Counted from the stretch's first letter, positions 17,099 through 26,591 are shown. The stretch: 64,000 nucleotides of DNA from Pseudomonas azadiae (GCF_019145355.1 NZ_JAHSTY010000002.1:868001-932000), one strand, 5' to 3'. The notes: generated from the letters alone by a model not told the origin. Translations and numbers: made by a program.

Positions 17099-18730
17099 AT
17101 GGATCAACCCAATCAGAGCTACAGCCGTGGCGCCCAGGACAAAGCCTTGCTGGCGCAGACCATTGGCCAGGCGTTCGATCAGACCGTTGCACAGTATCCC
17201 GATGGCGAAGCCTTGGTGGTGCGCCATCAACAGCGTCGGTACACCTGGCGGCAATTGGCCGAGACCGTGGATGTGCATGCGCGCGCGTTTCTGGCGCTGG
17301 GTATGCAGACCGGCGACCGTCTGGGTGTCTGGGCGCCCAATTGCGCCGAGTGGTGCATCAGCCAGATTGCCAGCGCCAAGCTCGGGGTGATCCTGGTGAA
17401 TATCAATCCGGCGTATCGCAGCAGTGAATTGGACTACGTGCTCAAGCAGTCCGGCTGTCAGTGGCTGGTGTGCGCCGGGTCGTTCAAGTCCTCCGATTAC
17501 CACGCGATGTTGCAGGAACTGCAACCCGATCTGCGCGGCATCATCAGCCTCGACCCCAACCCGCCAGAAGGCTTTATGCCCTGGTCGCAGCTATCGGCCC
17601 TGGGCGCAAGCGTCCCGCCTGAACAACTGCACAACCGCCAAGCCAGCCTGCATTTCGACCAGCCGGTGAATATCCAATACACCTCCGGCACCACCGGCTT
17701 TCCCAAAGGTGCCACCCTCAGCCATCACAACATCCTCAATAATGGCTACATGGTCGGCGAAAGCCTCGGCCTGACCGCCCAGGATCGCCTGGTGATCCCG
17801 GTGCCGCTGTACCACTGTTTCGGCATGGTCATGGGCAACCTGGGCTGCATCACCCATGGCACTACGATCATCTACCCCAATGACGGCTTCGATCCCCTGC
17901 TGACCCTCACCGCCGTCGCCGAAGAACGCGCCACCGGCCTGTACGGCGTGCCCACCATGTTCATCGCCATGCTCGATCACCCGCGTCTTGGCGAATTCGA
18001 CCTGGCGAGCCTGCGCACCGGCATCATGGCCGGAGCCACATGCCCCATCGAAGTGATGCGCCGGGTAATCAGCCAGATGCACATGAGTGAAGTGCAGATT
18101 GCCTACGGCATGACCGAAACCAGCCCAGTGTCCTTGCAGACCGGCGCCGATGACGACTTGGAGCGCCGCGTGACCACCGTCGGTCGCACCCAGCCGCAAC
18201 TGGAAAACAAGATCATCGACGCCGACGGCAACACCGTCGCGCGCGGAGAGATCGGCGAGTTGTGCACGCGTGGCTACAGCGTGATGCTCGGCTACTGGAA
18301 CAACCCCGAGGCCACCCGCGAGGCCATCGACGACGCCGGTTGGATGCACACCGGCGACCTGGCGAGCATGGACGCCCAGGGCTACGTGTGCATCGCGGGG
18401 CGCAACAAAGACATGATCATTCGCGGCGGTGAGAACGTATACCCGCGTGAAGTGGAAGAATTTTTCTTCACCCACCCGGCAGTGGCGGATGTGCAGGTGA
18501 TCGGCATTCCGGATGAGCGCTACGGTGAAGCCATCGTGGCCTGGATCAAGTTCCATCCAGGCCATGTGGCCAATGAGCTTGAACTGCAAACTTGGTGCAA
18601 GGGCCGCATTGCGCACTTCAAGACGCCCAAGCACTTCAAGTTCGTCGAGGCGTTTCCGATGACGGTAACGGGCAAGATCCAGAAATTCCGCATGCGCGAG
18701 ATTTCGATTGAGGAGCTCCAGTCGCGCTGA
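17099..18730 (+). CDS. Acyl-CoA synthetase (AMP-binding), liu-linked
   Basis: 543 aa ANL-family ligase. A3 motif [17 protein letters not shown]5 YGMTETSP, A7 [10 protein letters not shown]8 [15 protein letters not shown] and A10 lysine in [13 protein letters not shown] are all present. It should activate a medium or branched-chain fatty acid for beta-oxidation. LiuR operators in its promoter tie it to the leucine/isovalerate pathway, so a branched short-chain acid is a likely substrate (inference). ATG 17099 with AGGGG upstream is taken as the start. Confidence 0.92.
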   Translation: MDQPNQSYSRGAQDKALLAQTIGQAFDQTVAQYPDGEALVVRHQQRRYTWRQLAETVDVHARAFLALGMQTGDRLGVWAPNCAEWCISQIASAKLGVILVNINPAYRSSELDYVLKQSGCQWLVCAGSFKSSDYHAMLQELQPDLRGIISLDPNPPEGFMPWSQLSALGASVPPEQLHNRQASLHFDQPVNIQYTSGTTGFPKGATLSHHNILNNGYMVGESLGLTAQDRLVIPVPLYHCFGMVMGNLGCITHGTTIIYPNDGFDPLLTLTAVAEERATGLYGVPTMFIAMLDHPRLGEFDLASLRTGIMAGATCPIEVMRRVISQMHMSEVQIAYGMTETSPVSLQTGADDDLERRVTTVGRTQPQLENKIIDADGNTVARGEIGELCTRGYSVMLGYWNNPEATREAIDDAGWMHTGDLASMDAQGYVCIAGRNKDMIIRGGENVYPREVEEFFFTHPAVADVQVIGIPDERYGEAIVAWIKFHPGHVANELELQTWCKGRIAHFKTPKHFKFVEAFPMTVTGKIQKFRMREISIEELQSR

Positions 18731-18743
18731 CAACGCCAACCCA

Positions 18744-18832
18744 TGTGGGAGCTGGCTTGCCTGCGATGGCGGCGTATCAGGCACAGATGAACTGGCTGAC
18801 AGACCGCTATCGCAGGCAAGCCAGCTCCCACA
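18744..18832. repeat. REPIN (paired REP sequences)
   Basis: TGTGGGAGCTGGCTTGCCTG and its inverted copy face each other across a loop that itself carries weak complementarity. The same REP core recurs throughout the window. Confidence 0.9.
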
Positions 18833-18875
18833 TTGAATGGCAGAGTGTCAGATGAATGATCAAAATCCAGAAAGC

Positions 18876-19246
18876 ACAAAGGGGACCCGAGGGTCCCCTT
18901 TAATGTGTCGTTGCGTGCTCTTTTTTTATTATTGAGGGGCGGTCTATTGTTGTTTTTGGCAACCGTTACCCTTTACCGCTGTTTTGGCGACCCCCATCCG
19001 GGGTCAAGAGCAAACGTATTTTTTTGAGCGCTGACTTGCTTCTTCGTTAACGGTCCAACCAGTGGGTAGCTACCTGAGGTAGTTTTATTTTTCTCTAACC
19101 GGTTGCGGGTTTCGGCACGCCGTACCCTGCGAAGCACATCTTCTCCAAAAAAATCTGTTAGCTGCGTCTCTGCCGTGTTGTTTTTGTTATGTCAGAGTCG
19201 TTTCGTCTTATTTTTATTAGGCTTGGTGCTTTTTATTCTTGTTATG
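18876..19246 (-). ncRNA. crcY: CrcY-type Hfq/Crc-sequestering small RNA
   Basis: This 0.5-kb gap has no ORF. The minus-strand transcript would be ~370 nt and carries at least five A-rich AAnAAnAA motifs (AACAAGAATAAAAA, AATAAAAATAAG, AACAAAAACAACA, AACAACAATA, AATAATAAAAAAA), the mark of CrcZ/CrcY decoy RNAs that bind Hfq-Crc. It starts 12 nt after a sigma-54 promoter and ends at a strong hairpin. Its place beside the HMG-CoA lyase gene is that recalled for crcY of P. putida; naming it crcY and not crcX or crcZ rests on this context. It should relieve catabolite repression when CbrAB is active. Confidence 0.85.
18879..18900 (-). terminator. Hairpin terminator of the CrcY-type RNA
   Basis: AAGGGGACCC-TC-GGGTCCCCTT is a perfect 10-bp stem. 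On the minus strand the tail is TTTGTGCTTTC, partly U-rich. On the plus strand it could also serve the acyl-CoA ligase gene, whose stop is 150 bp upstream. Confidence 0.8.
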
Positions 19247-19256
19247 CCATAGAGAT

Positions 19257-19272
19257 AGCAGGAGCCGTGCCA
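19257..19272 (-). promoter_or_regulatory. Sigma-54 promoter of the CrcY-type RNA
   Basis: The minus strand reads TGGCACGGCTCCTGCT. The GG and GC pairs are separated by exactly 10 nt, as required for RpoN (-24/-12), with one mismatch to TGGCACG-N4-TTGCT. The start site would be near 19246. Confidence 0.88.
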
Positions 19273-19353
19273 ACTTTTTAAATCCCTTTAAAATCAGTAG
19301 GTTAAATTTTTACCGAAGATCGAACCCAATCCAATAACCCAAAACCTGTTCCC

Positions 19354-19385
19354 GTGTTACTCGATATGTAGGCGAGCGGTAACAC
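19354..19385. promoter_or_regulatory. Candidate CbrB upstream activator site
   Basis: GTGTTAC (19354-19360) and GTAACAC (19379-19385) are perfect inverted half sites 18 bp apart, about 85-110 bp upstream of the sigma-54 element. Position and sequence fit the GTTAC/GTAAC activator sites described for CbrB on crc sRNA promoters. Confidence 0.7.
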
Positions 19386-19404
19386 TTTGTCACGGCTACG
19401 CTAC

Positions 19405-20304
19405 TCAACGGGCGTTACGTGCCCTGGCCACGCGCGACCCGGTCGGTCGGCCCAGCACCTTGCTGATCTGCTGGCCCGCACCGATCAATGCCTGCAGGTC
19501 GATACCGGTCTCGATGCCCAGGCCATCAAGCAGGTACACCACGTCTTCGGTGGCGACGTTACCGCTGGCGCCCTTGGCGTAGGGGCAGCCGCCGAGTCCC
19601 GCGATAGAGCTGTCGTACACGCTGATGCCTTCCAGCAGGCTGGCGTAGATATTCGCGATGGCCTGGCCATAGGTGTCATGGAAGTGCCCGGCCAGCTTGT
19701 CCCGCGGCACCTGCGCGCCGACCACCTCGAACAGCCGCCGCGTGGCCCCAGCCGTGCCGGTGCCGATCGTGTCGCCGAGGGACACTTCGTAGCAGCCCAT
19801 GGCATACAGCTCCCGTGCGACCGCCGCCACTTGCTCCGGTGCGATCTCGCCCTCATACGGGCAACCCAGCACGCACGACACATAGCCACGCACGCTGATC
19901 CCGTGCTGCCTGGCCGCGGCCATGATCGGCGCGAAACGCGCCAGGCTTTCGCTGATCGAGCAGTTGATATTGCGCTGGGAAAACGCCTCGGACGCTGCCG
20001 CGAACACCGCCACTTCCTTCACCCCGGCCGCCAGCGCGTCTTCAAAACCGCGCAGGTTCGGCGCCAGGGCACCGTAGGTCACGCCGGGCTTGCGCTGGAT
20101 CTGCGCAAAGACGTCGGCGGAACCGGCCATCTGCGGCACCCATTTGGGCGATACGAAACTGCCGACTTCGATATAGCCCAGGCCCGCCGCGCTGAGGGCG
20201 TTCACCAGTCGGACCTTGTCCGCCACGCTGATGGGTTGAGCTTCGTTCTGCAGGCCGTCGCGCGGGCCGACTTCCACCAGGCGTACGTGTGAGGGGAGGG
20301 ACAT
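19405..20304 (-). CDS. liuE: Hydroxymethylglutaryl-CoA lyase
   Basis: 299 aa HMGL-like TIM-barrel enzyme. VEVGPRDGLQNE carries the catalytic Arg/Asp, and GLGGCPYAKGASGNVATEDV holds the metal-site and active-cysteine loop. It cleaves HMG-CoA to acetyl-CoA and acetoacetate, the last leucine-pathway step (also called mvaB). ATG 20304 has GAAGGTG upstream and is preferred over GTG 20313. It follows liuR after 16 bp on the same strand, separated from liuABCD by the divergent ligase gene and the sRNA. Confidence 0.93.
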   Translation of the reverse strand: MSLPSHVRLVEVGPRDGLQNEAQPISVADKVRLVNALSAAGLGYIEVGSFVSPKWVPQMAGSADVFAQIQRKPGVTYGALAPNLRGFEDALAAGVKEVAVFAAASEAFSQRNINCSISESLARFAPIMAAARQHGISVRGYVSCVLGCPYEGEIAPEQVAAVARELYAMGCYEVSLGDTIGTGTAGATRRLFEVVGAQVPRDKLAGHFHDTYGQAIANIYASLLEGISVYDSSIAGLGGCPYAKGASGNVATEDVVYLLDGLGIETGIDLQALIGAGQQISKVLGRPTGSRVARARNAR

Positions 20305-20320
20305 GGCAATCACCTTCTGA

Positions 20321-20713
20321 TCAATGGCCGGCCTGGCTCATGGTAGTGGCCAGGGCCTGGGTGCAGCGCTCTTCGGCGGTGTCCAGCTCCAGCTTCATCT
20401 GTTCGATGTCCAGCAGTTGCTGTTCCAACTGCTCGCGGCGCTCGGCGATCTTGGCCAGCATGCTGTTGAGCTGGACGTGGTTGCCGCTGCTGGGGTCGTA
20501 GAGTTCGATCAACTCGCGGCACTCGGCCAGGGAAAAACCGATGCGCTTGCCGCGCAGGATCAGCTTGAGGCTGACCTTGTCGCGCGCCGAGTAGATGCGC
20601 TCCTGGCCCCGGCGTTCCGGCGCCAGCAGGCCCTGTTCTTCGTAGAAACGAATAGCGCGGGTGGTGATGTCGAGCTCGCGGGCGAGGTCGGAGATGCTGT
20701 AGGTCGTGCTCAT
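20321..20713 (-). CDS. liuR: MerR-family regulator of leucine catabolism
   Basis: 130 aa. The N-terminal MerR winged helix reads YSISDLARELDITTRAIRFY followed by EEQGLLAPERRGQERIYSARD, and then a dimerising coiled coil (about 80-120). No metal-binding cysteine cluster is present, as expected for LiuR, which senses a pathway intermediate. ATG 20713 is used; a TTG 12 bp upstream is less likely. An operator at 20756 lies in its own promoter, implying autoregulation together with liuE. Confidence 0.92.
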   Translation of the reverse strand: MSTTYSISDLARELDITTRAIRFYEEQGLLAPERRGQERIYSARDKVSLKLILRGKRIGFSLAECRELIELYDPSSGNHVQLNSMLAKIAERREQLEQQLLDIEQMKLELDTAEERCTQALATTMSQAGH

Positions 20714-20755
20714 TGGGGCGCTCAACGGATGGCTTGGCGCTAGGCTAGTGGCTGG

Positions 20756-20771
20756 TTTACGTTAACGTCAA
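20756..20771. promoter_or_regulatory. LiuR operator 3 (liuR-liuE promoter)
   Basis: TTTACGTTAACGTCAA lies 43 bp upstream of the liuR ATG and matches the two sites at 17013 and 17056, supporting one regulon of liuABCD, the acyl-CoA ligase and liuRE. Confidence 0.85.
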
Positions 20772-20778
20772 GAGCCAC

Positions 20779-20912
20779 TGTAGTGAGCGGGCTTGCCCCG
20801 CGCTGGGTGGCGAAGCCGCCCCAAACCAGGCGACCGAGTTTTATCTGCAACTGGGCGTTGTCCTTATTGGGGCGGCTTCGCCACCCAGCGCGGGGCAAGC
20901 CCGCTCACTACA
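20779..20912. repeat. Long palindromic element, copy B (134 bp)
   Basis: This is the cleanest copy: the outer 46 bp of each arm are perfectly complementary around a ~42-bp centre. It stands between the liuR promoter and the end of the LysR gene and is not nested in a REPIN. Confidence 0.92.
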
Positions 20913-20937
20913 GACAGCCTTTTGCGCAAGAGAAGGT

Positions 20938-21873
20938 TCAGGCCTGTTTGCCATCCAGCTTCTTTTCGTGGGCGGTTACCTGCTGGCACAACTCAATCAT
21001 CTGCTCGCGCATCCAGCGGTTAGCCGGGTCCTGGTCGGTGCTTTCGTGCCAGTACAGGTGGGTTTCCACCGCTGGCACGTCGTTGACCGGCAGGTTGAAC
21101 CAGTGCAGTTCATGACGGCGAGCGAAGCGCTCGGGCACGGTCATGACCATGTCGGTCTGCTGCAACACCTGGGATGCCATCAAGTAATGCTGGGAGCGCA
21201 GGGCGATCTTGCGTTGGATGCCCATCTTGCCCAAGGCCAGGTCGACGTGGCCCAGGCCGTTGCGGCGGCTGGAAATATGAATGTGGGTCAGCGACAGGTA
21301 GTCGTCCAGGGTCAGCTTGTCTTTACCGGCCATGGGATGGCCCTTGCGCATGGCGCACACATAGCGGTCTTCCATCAGCTTGACGTGGCGTACCTGCGGG
21401 TCGGTATTGAGCGGCGCGTCCACGGCAAAGTCCAGGCGCCCGGCGGCCAGCTCCTTGGTGGTCTCACGGCGTTTGGACAGAAAGCTCTCGATCACCACGG
21501 TGGGCGCCAGGCGGCGCAGGCGCTGGAACAGCAGCGGCAGGATCACCGCCTCGGTGAGGTCGGTCATGCTGATGCGGTAGGTCTTGGCCGCCTGTTGCGG
21601 GTTGAAGATGCGGCTTTCCTGCACCGACACCCGCAGCAACGACAACGCATTGCGCACCGGGCCGATGATGTTCTGCGCCATCGGCGTGGGCACCATGCCT
21701 TGGGCGGTACGCACGAACAGCGGGTCGTTGAAGGTTTCCCGCAGGCGCGCCAGAGCGTTGGACACCGCCGGCTGGGTGATGCCGACAATCTGCCCGGCGC
21801 GGGTCAGGTTGGCTTCGGTGTAGATCGCGTCAAAGACGATAAACAGGTTGAGGTCGACCTTGCTCAGATTCAT
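20938..21873 (-). CDS. LysR-family transcriptional regulator
   Basis: 311 aa. The N-terminal helix-turn-helix reads LNLFIVFDAIYTEANLTRAG and ITQPAVSNALARLRETF, followed by the effector domain (about 90-300). The N terminus resembles the NodD/NahR/LeuO branch. It is divergent from the acyl-CoA dehydrogenase gene at 22025 across 151 bp, with a dyad ATCA-TATATCGG-TGAT in the gap as a candidate binding site. It probably activates that gene; effector unknown. Confidence 0.88.
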   Translation of the reverse strand: MNLSKVDLNLFIVFDAIYTEANLTRAGQIVGITQPAVSNALARLRETFNDPLFVRTAQGMVPTPMAQNIIGPVRNALSLLRVSVQESRIFNPQQAAKTYRISMTDLTEAVILPLLFQRLRRLAPTVVIESFLSKRRETTKELAAGRLDFAVDAPLNTDPQVRHVKLMEDRYVCAMRKGHPMAGKDKLTLDDYLSLTHIHISSRRNGLGHVDLALGKMGIQRKIALRSQHYLMASQVLQQTDMVMTVPERFARRHELHWFNLPVNDVPAVETHLYWHESTDQDPANRWMREQMIELCQQVTAHEKKLDGKQA

Positions 21874-22024
21874 TTCGTTGCGCTCTTATTGTTAGGTGGT
21901 CATACGTCGATCATATATCGGTGATGAATGTTAATACACGCCGAGAATAGGCTAGGTAAATTATCAACGCTGTTCTAGCATCGATTGCATGACCTAAACA
22001 ACCTCTCAGAGAAGGGAGCTGCTC

Positions 22025-23254
22025 ATGGATTTCGCCTATTCGCCCAAGGTTCAAGAACTGCGTGAACGCGTCACTGCGTTCATGGACGCTTACGTTTACC
22101 CGGCCGAGCCGGTGTTCGAACGCCAGGTCAGCGAAGGCGACCGCTGGCAGCCCACCGCAATCATGGAAGAACTCAAGGCCAAGGCCAAAGCCGAAGGCCT
22201 GTGGAACCTGTTTCTGCCCGAATCCGAACTGGGCGCAGGCCTGACCAACCTTGAATACGCGCCGCTGGCCGAAATCATGGGCCGTTCGCTGTTGGGCCCG
22301 GAGCCCTTCAACTGCTCCGCCCCCGACACCGGCAACATGGAAGTGCTGGTGCGCTACGCCAATGAAGAGCAGAAACAGCGCTGGCTTGAACCCTTGCTGC
22401 GCGGCGAAATCCGCTCGGCCTTTGCCATGACCGAACCCGACGTGGCCTCGTCCGACGCCACCAACATGGCCGCCCGTGCCGAGCGCCAGGGTGACGAGTG
22501 GGTGATCAACGGCAAGAAGTGGTGGACCTCCGGCGCCTGCGACCCGCGCTGCAAGATCCTGATCTTCATGGGTCTGAGCAACCCGGACGCGCCGCGCCAT
22601 CAGCAGCACTCGATGATTCTCGTCCCGGTGGATACGCCCGGTGTGAAAATCCTGCGCCCACTGCCGGTGTTCGGCTACGACGATGCGCCCCACGGTCATG
22701 CCGAAGTGCTGTTCGACAACGTGCGCGTGCCCTATGAGAACGTGTTGCTCGGTGAAGGCCGCGGTTTTGAGATCGCCCAGGGTCGCCTCGGCCCGGGACG
22801 GATCCACCACTGCATGCGCTCCGTCGGCATGGCCGAACGCGCCCTGGAATTGATGTGCAAACGCTCGGTCAGCCGTAGCGCCTTCGGCCAGCCGCTGGCG
22901 CGGTTGGGCGGCAATATCGACAAGATCGCCGACTCACGCATGGAGATCGACATGGCACGCCTGCTGACCCTGAAAGCGGCGTACATGATGGACACCGTGG
23001 GCAATAAGGTGGCGAAAAGCGAAATCGCCCAGATCAAGGTTGTTGCGCCGAATGTGGCCTTGAAGGTGATCGACCGCGCGATCCAGATCCATGGCGGCGC
23101 CGGTGTTTCCAACGACTTTCCGCTGGCCTATATGTACGCCATGCAGCGCACCCTGCGCCTGGCTGATGGGCCGGATGAAGTGCACCGCGCGGCGATTGGC
23201 AAATTCGAGATCGGCAAGTACGTGCCCAAAGAGCTGATGCGCGGCGGGCAATAA
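22025..23254 (+). CDS. Acyl-CoA dehydrogenase
   Basis: 409 aa flavoprotein. [16 protein letters not shown] binds FAD/substrate, [19 protein letters not shown] follows, and the C-terminal [20 protein letters not shown] is conserved. The overall pattern is like the ACAD10/11-type bacterial enzymes acting on longer or hydroxylated acyl-CoAs, but the substrate cannot be assigned. AGGGAG precedes the ATG. It is a single-gene unit controlled by the adjacent divergent LysR gene; a REPIN follows the stop. Confidence 0.9.
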   Translation: MDFAYSPKVQELRERVTAFMDAYVYPAEPVFERQVSEGDRWQPTAIMEELKAKAKAEGLWNLFLPESELGAGLTNLEYAPLAEIMGRSLLGPEPFNCSAPDTGNMEVLVRYANEEQKQRWLEPLLRGEIRSAFAMTEPDVASSDATNMAARAERQGDEWVINGKKWWTSGACDPRCKILIFMGLSNPDAPRHQQHSMILVPVDTPGVKILRPLPVFGYDDAPHGHAEVLFDNVRVPYENVLLGEGRGFEIAQGRLGPGRIHHCMRSVGMAERALELMCKRSVSRSAFGQPLARLGGNIDKIADSRMEIDMARLLTLKAAYMMDTVGNKVAKSEIAQIKVVAPNVALKVIDRAIQIHGGAGVSNDFPLAYMYAMQRTLRLADGPDEVHRAAIGKFEIGKYVPKELMRGGQ

Positions 23255-23268
23255 CACCGAGTCGCCTG

Positions 23269-23336
23269 CATCGCGGGCAAGCCCGGCTCCCACAGTAGAA
23301 CTCGTCCAACTGTGGGAGCCGGGCTTGCCCGCGATG
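23269..23336. repeat. REPIN-like inverted pair, opposite polarity
   Basis: CATCGCGGGCAAGCCCGGCT (from 23269) pairs with its complement ending at 23336. The REP heads face each other the opposite way to the other REPINs here and use the variant GAGCCGGGCTTGCCCGCGA. It separates convergent genes. Confidence 0.85.
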
Positions 23337-23367
23337 AGGCCAGTATTCACAGCACAAATTCCAAGGC

Positions 23368-24699
23368 TCAATACACCCAAACCTCCACCCGCCGATTCTT
23401 GATCCTGCCTTCATCCGCCGTATTCGCCGCCACCGGCATCTGCGCGCCAAACCCACGAATGTCCCTGAGCACCACGCCACTCTTGACCAGCTCGCGGCGC
23501 ACCGCCATTGCGCGCAATTTCGACAGCAACGCCGCGCGCTGCGGGTCGTTCTTCACGTCACCAAAGCCCACCAGCGTGACTTGCTTGCGAAGCTTGCCGT
23601 GGCGCTTTATATAAGCCACCACCCGTTGCAGATCCTGGCGCGCCTTGTTGTCGAGGCTTGCGCTGCCTTCCTCAAACCGGAAATTCACCGTCAAACGCTG
23701 AGCGTCACGCGCAATGGCTTGATAGTCCTCGGGCATCGACGGGCGCGGCTCAACGTCCATCGCCTGCACCTGCTGTGCGATAAACCCGTTGGCCGCCACG
23801 ATCGCCTGGCCCTTGCTGCTCTGGGTAAAGTCCACCAGTGCCTTGGCCCACGGATTGCGCCCCGACGGCGGCAAATAAAAGAACAAGCGCCGGGACAGCG
23901 GGTAGTCCTCGGTGGCAATCAGGCTGTTCAGCGGCAACATGGCTTGCGAGTCGCCATCCACGATCGCCACGGCCTTGGCCTGTCGCACATAGGGCAGGCC
24001 GATAAAACCAATGCCCTGGGGATCCTGGCTCACCGCATCCGACAATTGCTCGCTGGACTCGAAACGCTTGGCCGACGCCGCGAGGGGCTTGCCGCGCAGG
24101 CGCAGCACCAGTTCCTTGAACGTATCGTAGGTGCCGGACTGGTCATCGCGCGCATACAAATGGATAGGCCCGCCGATACCGCCCAACGCCTCCCAGGTGC
24201 GGATATCGCCATTGAAGATCTGCGCCAGTTGCTCAGTGTTCAGCGTATTCAGCGGGTTTTGCGGGTTGAGGATGATGGCCAGGCCGTCGATGGCGATCAC
24301 CTGTTCGGCGTCGGGGCTTTTCAGGTCGCCCAGCGGTTCAAGGTCGACCAGTTCGCTGTCCTTGATCGGGCGCGACGAGGCGGCGAGATCGGCAGTGGAT
24401 TTTTTTACTGCGCTGAACCCGGTGCTCGAACCGTGGGCTGCGATTTCGACCGTGACTGTTTTGCCTTGGCGGGTCTTGCCGACCACGCGTTGCTCATTGG
24501 CACCGTCGCCAGGCTCGCCATGCACCGCCTGCAAGCCCTGCTGCTCCATCATGCCCTTGACCAACGCAGGCCCCAGCGCCGCGCCAATGGTGTTGGAGCC
24601 CTGGATGCGCAAGGCGGGGCCTTGTTCAGGAACGGGCAGGGGAGCGGAAATAGCGCAGAGGGGGAAAACGGTCAGCAGGAACAGAACGCGCAGCCTCAT
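23368..24699 (-). CDS. PstS-like phosphate-binding domain fused to an OmpA C-terminal domain
   Basis: 443 aa with a signal peptide (about 1-19, ending AISA). Residues ~25-310 form a PBPb/PstS substrate-binding fold (LRIQGSNTIGAALGPALVKG, YARDDQSGTYDTFKELVL, DPQGIGFIGLPYV). Residues ~325-443 are an OmpA-like peptidoglycan-binding domain (VTLVGFGDVKND, GFGAQMPVA, RIKNRRVEVWVY). It should be a periplasmic, wall-tethered ligand-binding protein. No Pst transport genes are nearby, so a sensing or scaffolding role is as likely as uptake. Confidence 0.85.
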   Translation of the reverse strand: MRLRVLFLLTVFPLCAISAPLPVPEQGPALRIQGSNTIGAALGPALVKGMMEQQGLQAVHGEPGDGANEQRVVGKTRQGKTVTVEIAAHGSSTGFSAVKKSTADLAASSRPIKDSELVDLEPLGDLKSPDAEQVIAIDGLAIILNPQNPLNTLNTEQLAQIFNGDIRTWEALGGIGGPIHLYARDDQSGTYDTFKELVLRLRGKPLAASAKRFESSEQLSDAVSQDPQGIGFIGLPYVRQAKAVAIVDGDSQAMLPLNSLIATEDYPLSRRLFFYLPPSGRNPWAKALVDFTQSSKGQAIVAANGFIAQQVQAMDVEPRPSMPEDYQAIARDAQRLTVNFRFEEGSASLDNKARQDLQRVVAYIKRHGKLRKQVTLVGFGDVKNDPQRAALLSKLRAMAVRRELVKSGVVLRDIRGFGAQMPVAANTADEGRIKNRRVEVWVY

Positions 24700-24781
24700 G
24701 CCGGCACCTCAGGCCAAAGGGAGTGCCGCGAGAATAAGTCAGGCAGGTTGCATAAATATGACTGATACGCCAGGGATCAAG

Positions 24782-24870
24782 CTGTGGGAGCTGGCTTGCC
24801 TGCGATTGCGGTGGGCCAGTGAGAAATAAGTAGCTGACACACCGCTATCGCAGGCAAGCCAGCTCCCACA
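24782..24870. repeat. REPIN
   Basis: Paired REP cores TGTGGGAGCTGGCTTGCCTG lie in inverted orientation, with a loop containing GTCAGCTAC-like dyads. It lies upstream of the PstS-OmpA gene and downstream of the exonuclease gene. Confidence 0.9.
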
Positions 24871-24894
24871 TTTAGATCTTCATCAGCCTTTGGA

Positions 24895-25707
24895 TCAGCT
24901 CAGTTCAAGCCAGATCGGCGCATGATCCGACGGTTTCTCCAGCCCGCGCAGCTCGTAATCCACCCCTGCATCCTTGACCCGCCCCAGCAAACCATTGGAC
25001 GCCAGGATCACGTCAATTCGCAGCCCGCGCTTGGGTTCATCTTCAAAGCCACGGCTGCGGTAGTCGAACCAGCTGAATCGGTCGACCACGTCCGGGTTCA
25101 GGTGGCGGAAACTGTCCACCAGGCCCCAGTTTTTCAAGCGGGCCATCCACTCGCGCTCTTCCGGCAGGAAGCTGCACTTGCCGGTCTTGAGCCAGCGCTT
25201 GGCGTTGTCGGCACCGATGCCGATGTCGCAATCTTCCGGGGAAATATTCACGTCACCCATCACTACCAGCGCCTGGTCATTGCTGAACTGGCTTTCGAGC
25301 AGCTGCTGCAGGTCTTCATAGAAGCGCTGCTTGGCCGGGAACTTGGTCGGGTGGTCGCGGCTTTCGCCCTGGGGGAAATAGCCGTTCATGATCGTGACCG
25401 GCTGGCCGTGTTCATCGGCGAAAGTGCCCCAGATAAACCGGCGCTGGGCGTCTTCTTCGTCACTGGCAAAGCCTTTGTGCAGGCTCAGCGCCGGCAGGCG
25501 CGAAAGCAGGGCCACGCCGTAGTGACCTTTCTGGCCGTGGTAGTACACGTGATAGCCCAGGGCTTGTACTTCGGCCAACGGGAACTGGTCGTCGTGCACC
25601 TTGGTTTCCTGCAGGCCGATCACATCCGGTTGGTGCTTTTCGATCAGCGCCGCCAGTTGATGAGGGCGGGCGCGCAGCCCGTTGATATTGAAGGAGACGA
25701 TTTTCAT
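24895..25707 (-). CDS. xthA: Exodeoxyribonuclease III / AP endonuclease
   Basis: 270 aa, full length for ExoIII. Asn7 in [11 protein letters not shown], metal-binding Glu34 in [28 protein letters not shown] (Asp/Asn pair) and the C-terminal KPSDHAPIW with catalytic His are all present. It nicks 5' of abasic sites and removes 3'-blocked ends in base-excision repair. GAAGGAGA is placed within the first codons of the divergent side; ATG 25707 is the conserved start. Confidence 0.94.
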   Translation of the reverse strand: MKIVSFNINGLRARPHQLAALIEKHQPDVIGLQETKVHDDQFPLAEVQALGYHVYYHGQKGHYGVALLSRLPALSLHKGFASDEEDAQRRFIWGTFADEHGQPVTIMNGYFPQGESRDHPTKFPAKQRFYEDLQQLLESQFSNDQALVVMGDVNISPEDCDIGIGADNAKRWLKTGKCSFLPEEREWMARLKNWGLVDSFRHLNPDVVDRFSWFDYRSRGFEDEPKRGLRIDVILASNGLLGRVKDAGVDYELRGLEKPSDHAPIWLELS

Positions 25708-25876
25708 GGTCGCAGGTGAAGTCCTGGCAAAAGGGCGATGCTAGCGGACAAGTCGGACGGGGGCCAGCGTGGCGGTATGGCCGTTGCGCTGCTAATGTCT
25801 GGGAACGACTCGTGCCGCTTGGGTTCGTACCCATGAGCACGCCGCCCTTCGAGCGGTGCCCAGGGAGATTCATTGT

Positions 25877-26527
25877 ATGTCCGACACGCTGACCGCCACT
25901 GCCGAAATTCGCCTGCTCAACAGCGGCTATTCCCGCGAGGCCCGCTCCCTGCTGTATCAAGCCTATCGTCACGAACCGACCTTTGCCTACATCTTCGAAG
26001 CCGAGCGTGCGGGCTACGAGCAACGGGTACGTGCCACCGTGCGTGAGTTGGTCAAGCAGCATTTCTTTCAGAAACTGCCCGCAATCGGCCTGTTCGTCAA
26101 CGACCGCCTGATCGGCATCGCCCTGATCGCACCACCGCAGCGACGCCTGGGGATCACCGAGAGCTGGGCCTGGCAAATTCGCATGTGGCTGAGCACCGGC
26201 GTGCGCGGCACGCGGCGTTACCTCGACTACCATCACGCGGTATTGGCCTGCCTGCCCAGCGAGTCGGTGCATGTGCTGCCCTTGTTGGGCATTCACCCGC
26301 AGTTCCAGGGCAAACACTACGGCGAGCAGTTATTGGAGGCGGTACACAATTGGTGCGCCGAAGACCCGCATTCATCCGGCGTGGTGCTGGATACGGGCAA
26401 TTCACGCTACCTGGATTTCTATAAGCGTCAGGGCTACGAGGAAATTGGTGAGGTCGCCGTAGGTCCTATCCTGGAACACGTGTTTTTCCATCCCAACCCC
26501 CAGGCGGTACAGGCGGCTAAGGCTTAA
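25877..26527 (+). CDS. GNAT-family N-acetyltransferase
   Basis: 216 aa. The acetyl-CoA loop is seen in LPLLGIHPQFQGKHYGEQLL (the Q/R-x-x-G-x-G/A-like segment) and the C-terminal strand in SGVVLDTGNSRYLDFYKRQG. ATG 25877 with AGGGAG 9 bp upstream is preferred. The substrate is unknown. It stands just upstream of tamA but has a 64-bp gap and probably its own transcript. Confidence 0.85.
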   Translation: MSDTLTATAEIRLLNSGYSREARSLLYQAYRHEPTFAYIFEAERAGYEQRVRATVRELVKQHFFQKLPAIGLFVNDRLIGIALIAPPQRRLGITESWAWQIRMWLSTGVRGTRRYLDYHHAVLACLPSESVHVLPLLGIHPQFQGKHYGEQLLEAVHNWCAEDPHSSGVVLDTGNSRYLDFYKRQGYEEIGEVAVGPILEHVFFHPNPQAVQAAKA

Positions 26528-26591
26528 CTCAGAATTTTTCAGAAATGTCTGAGTTCTAAAACTCTCTCCAGCTCGTGTAGCATCCGCGCCT

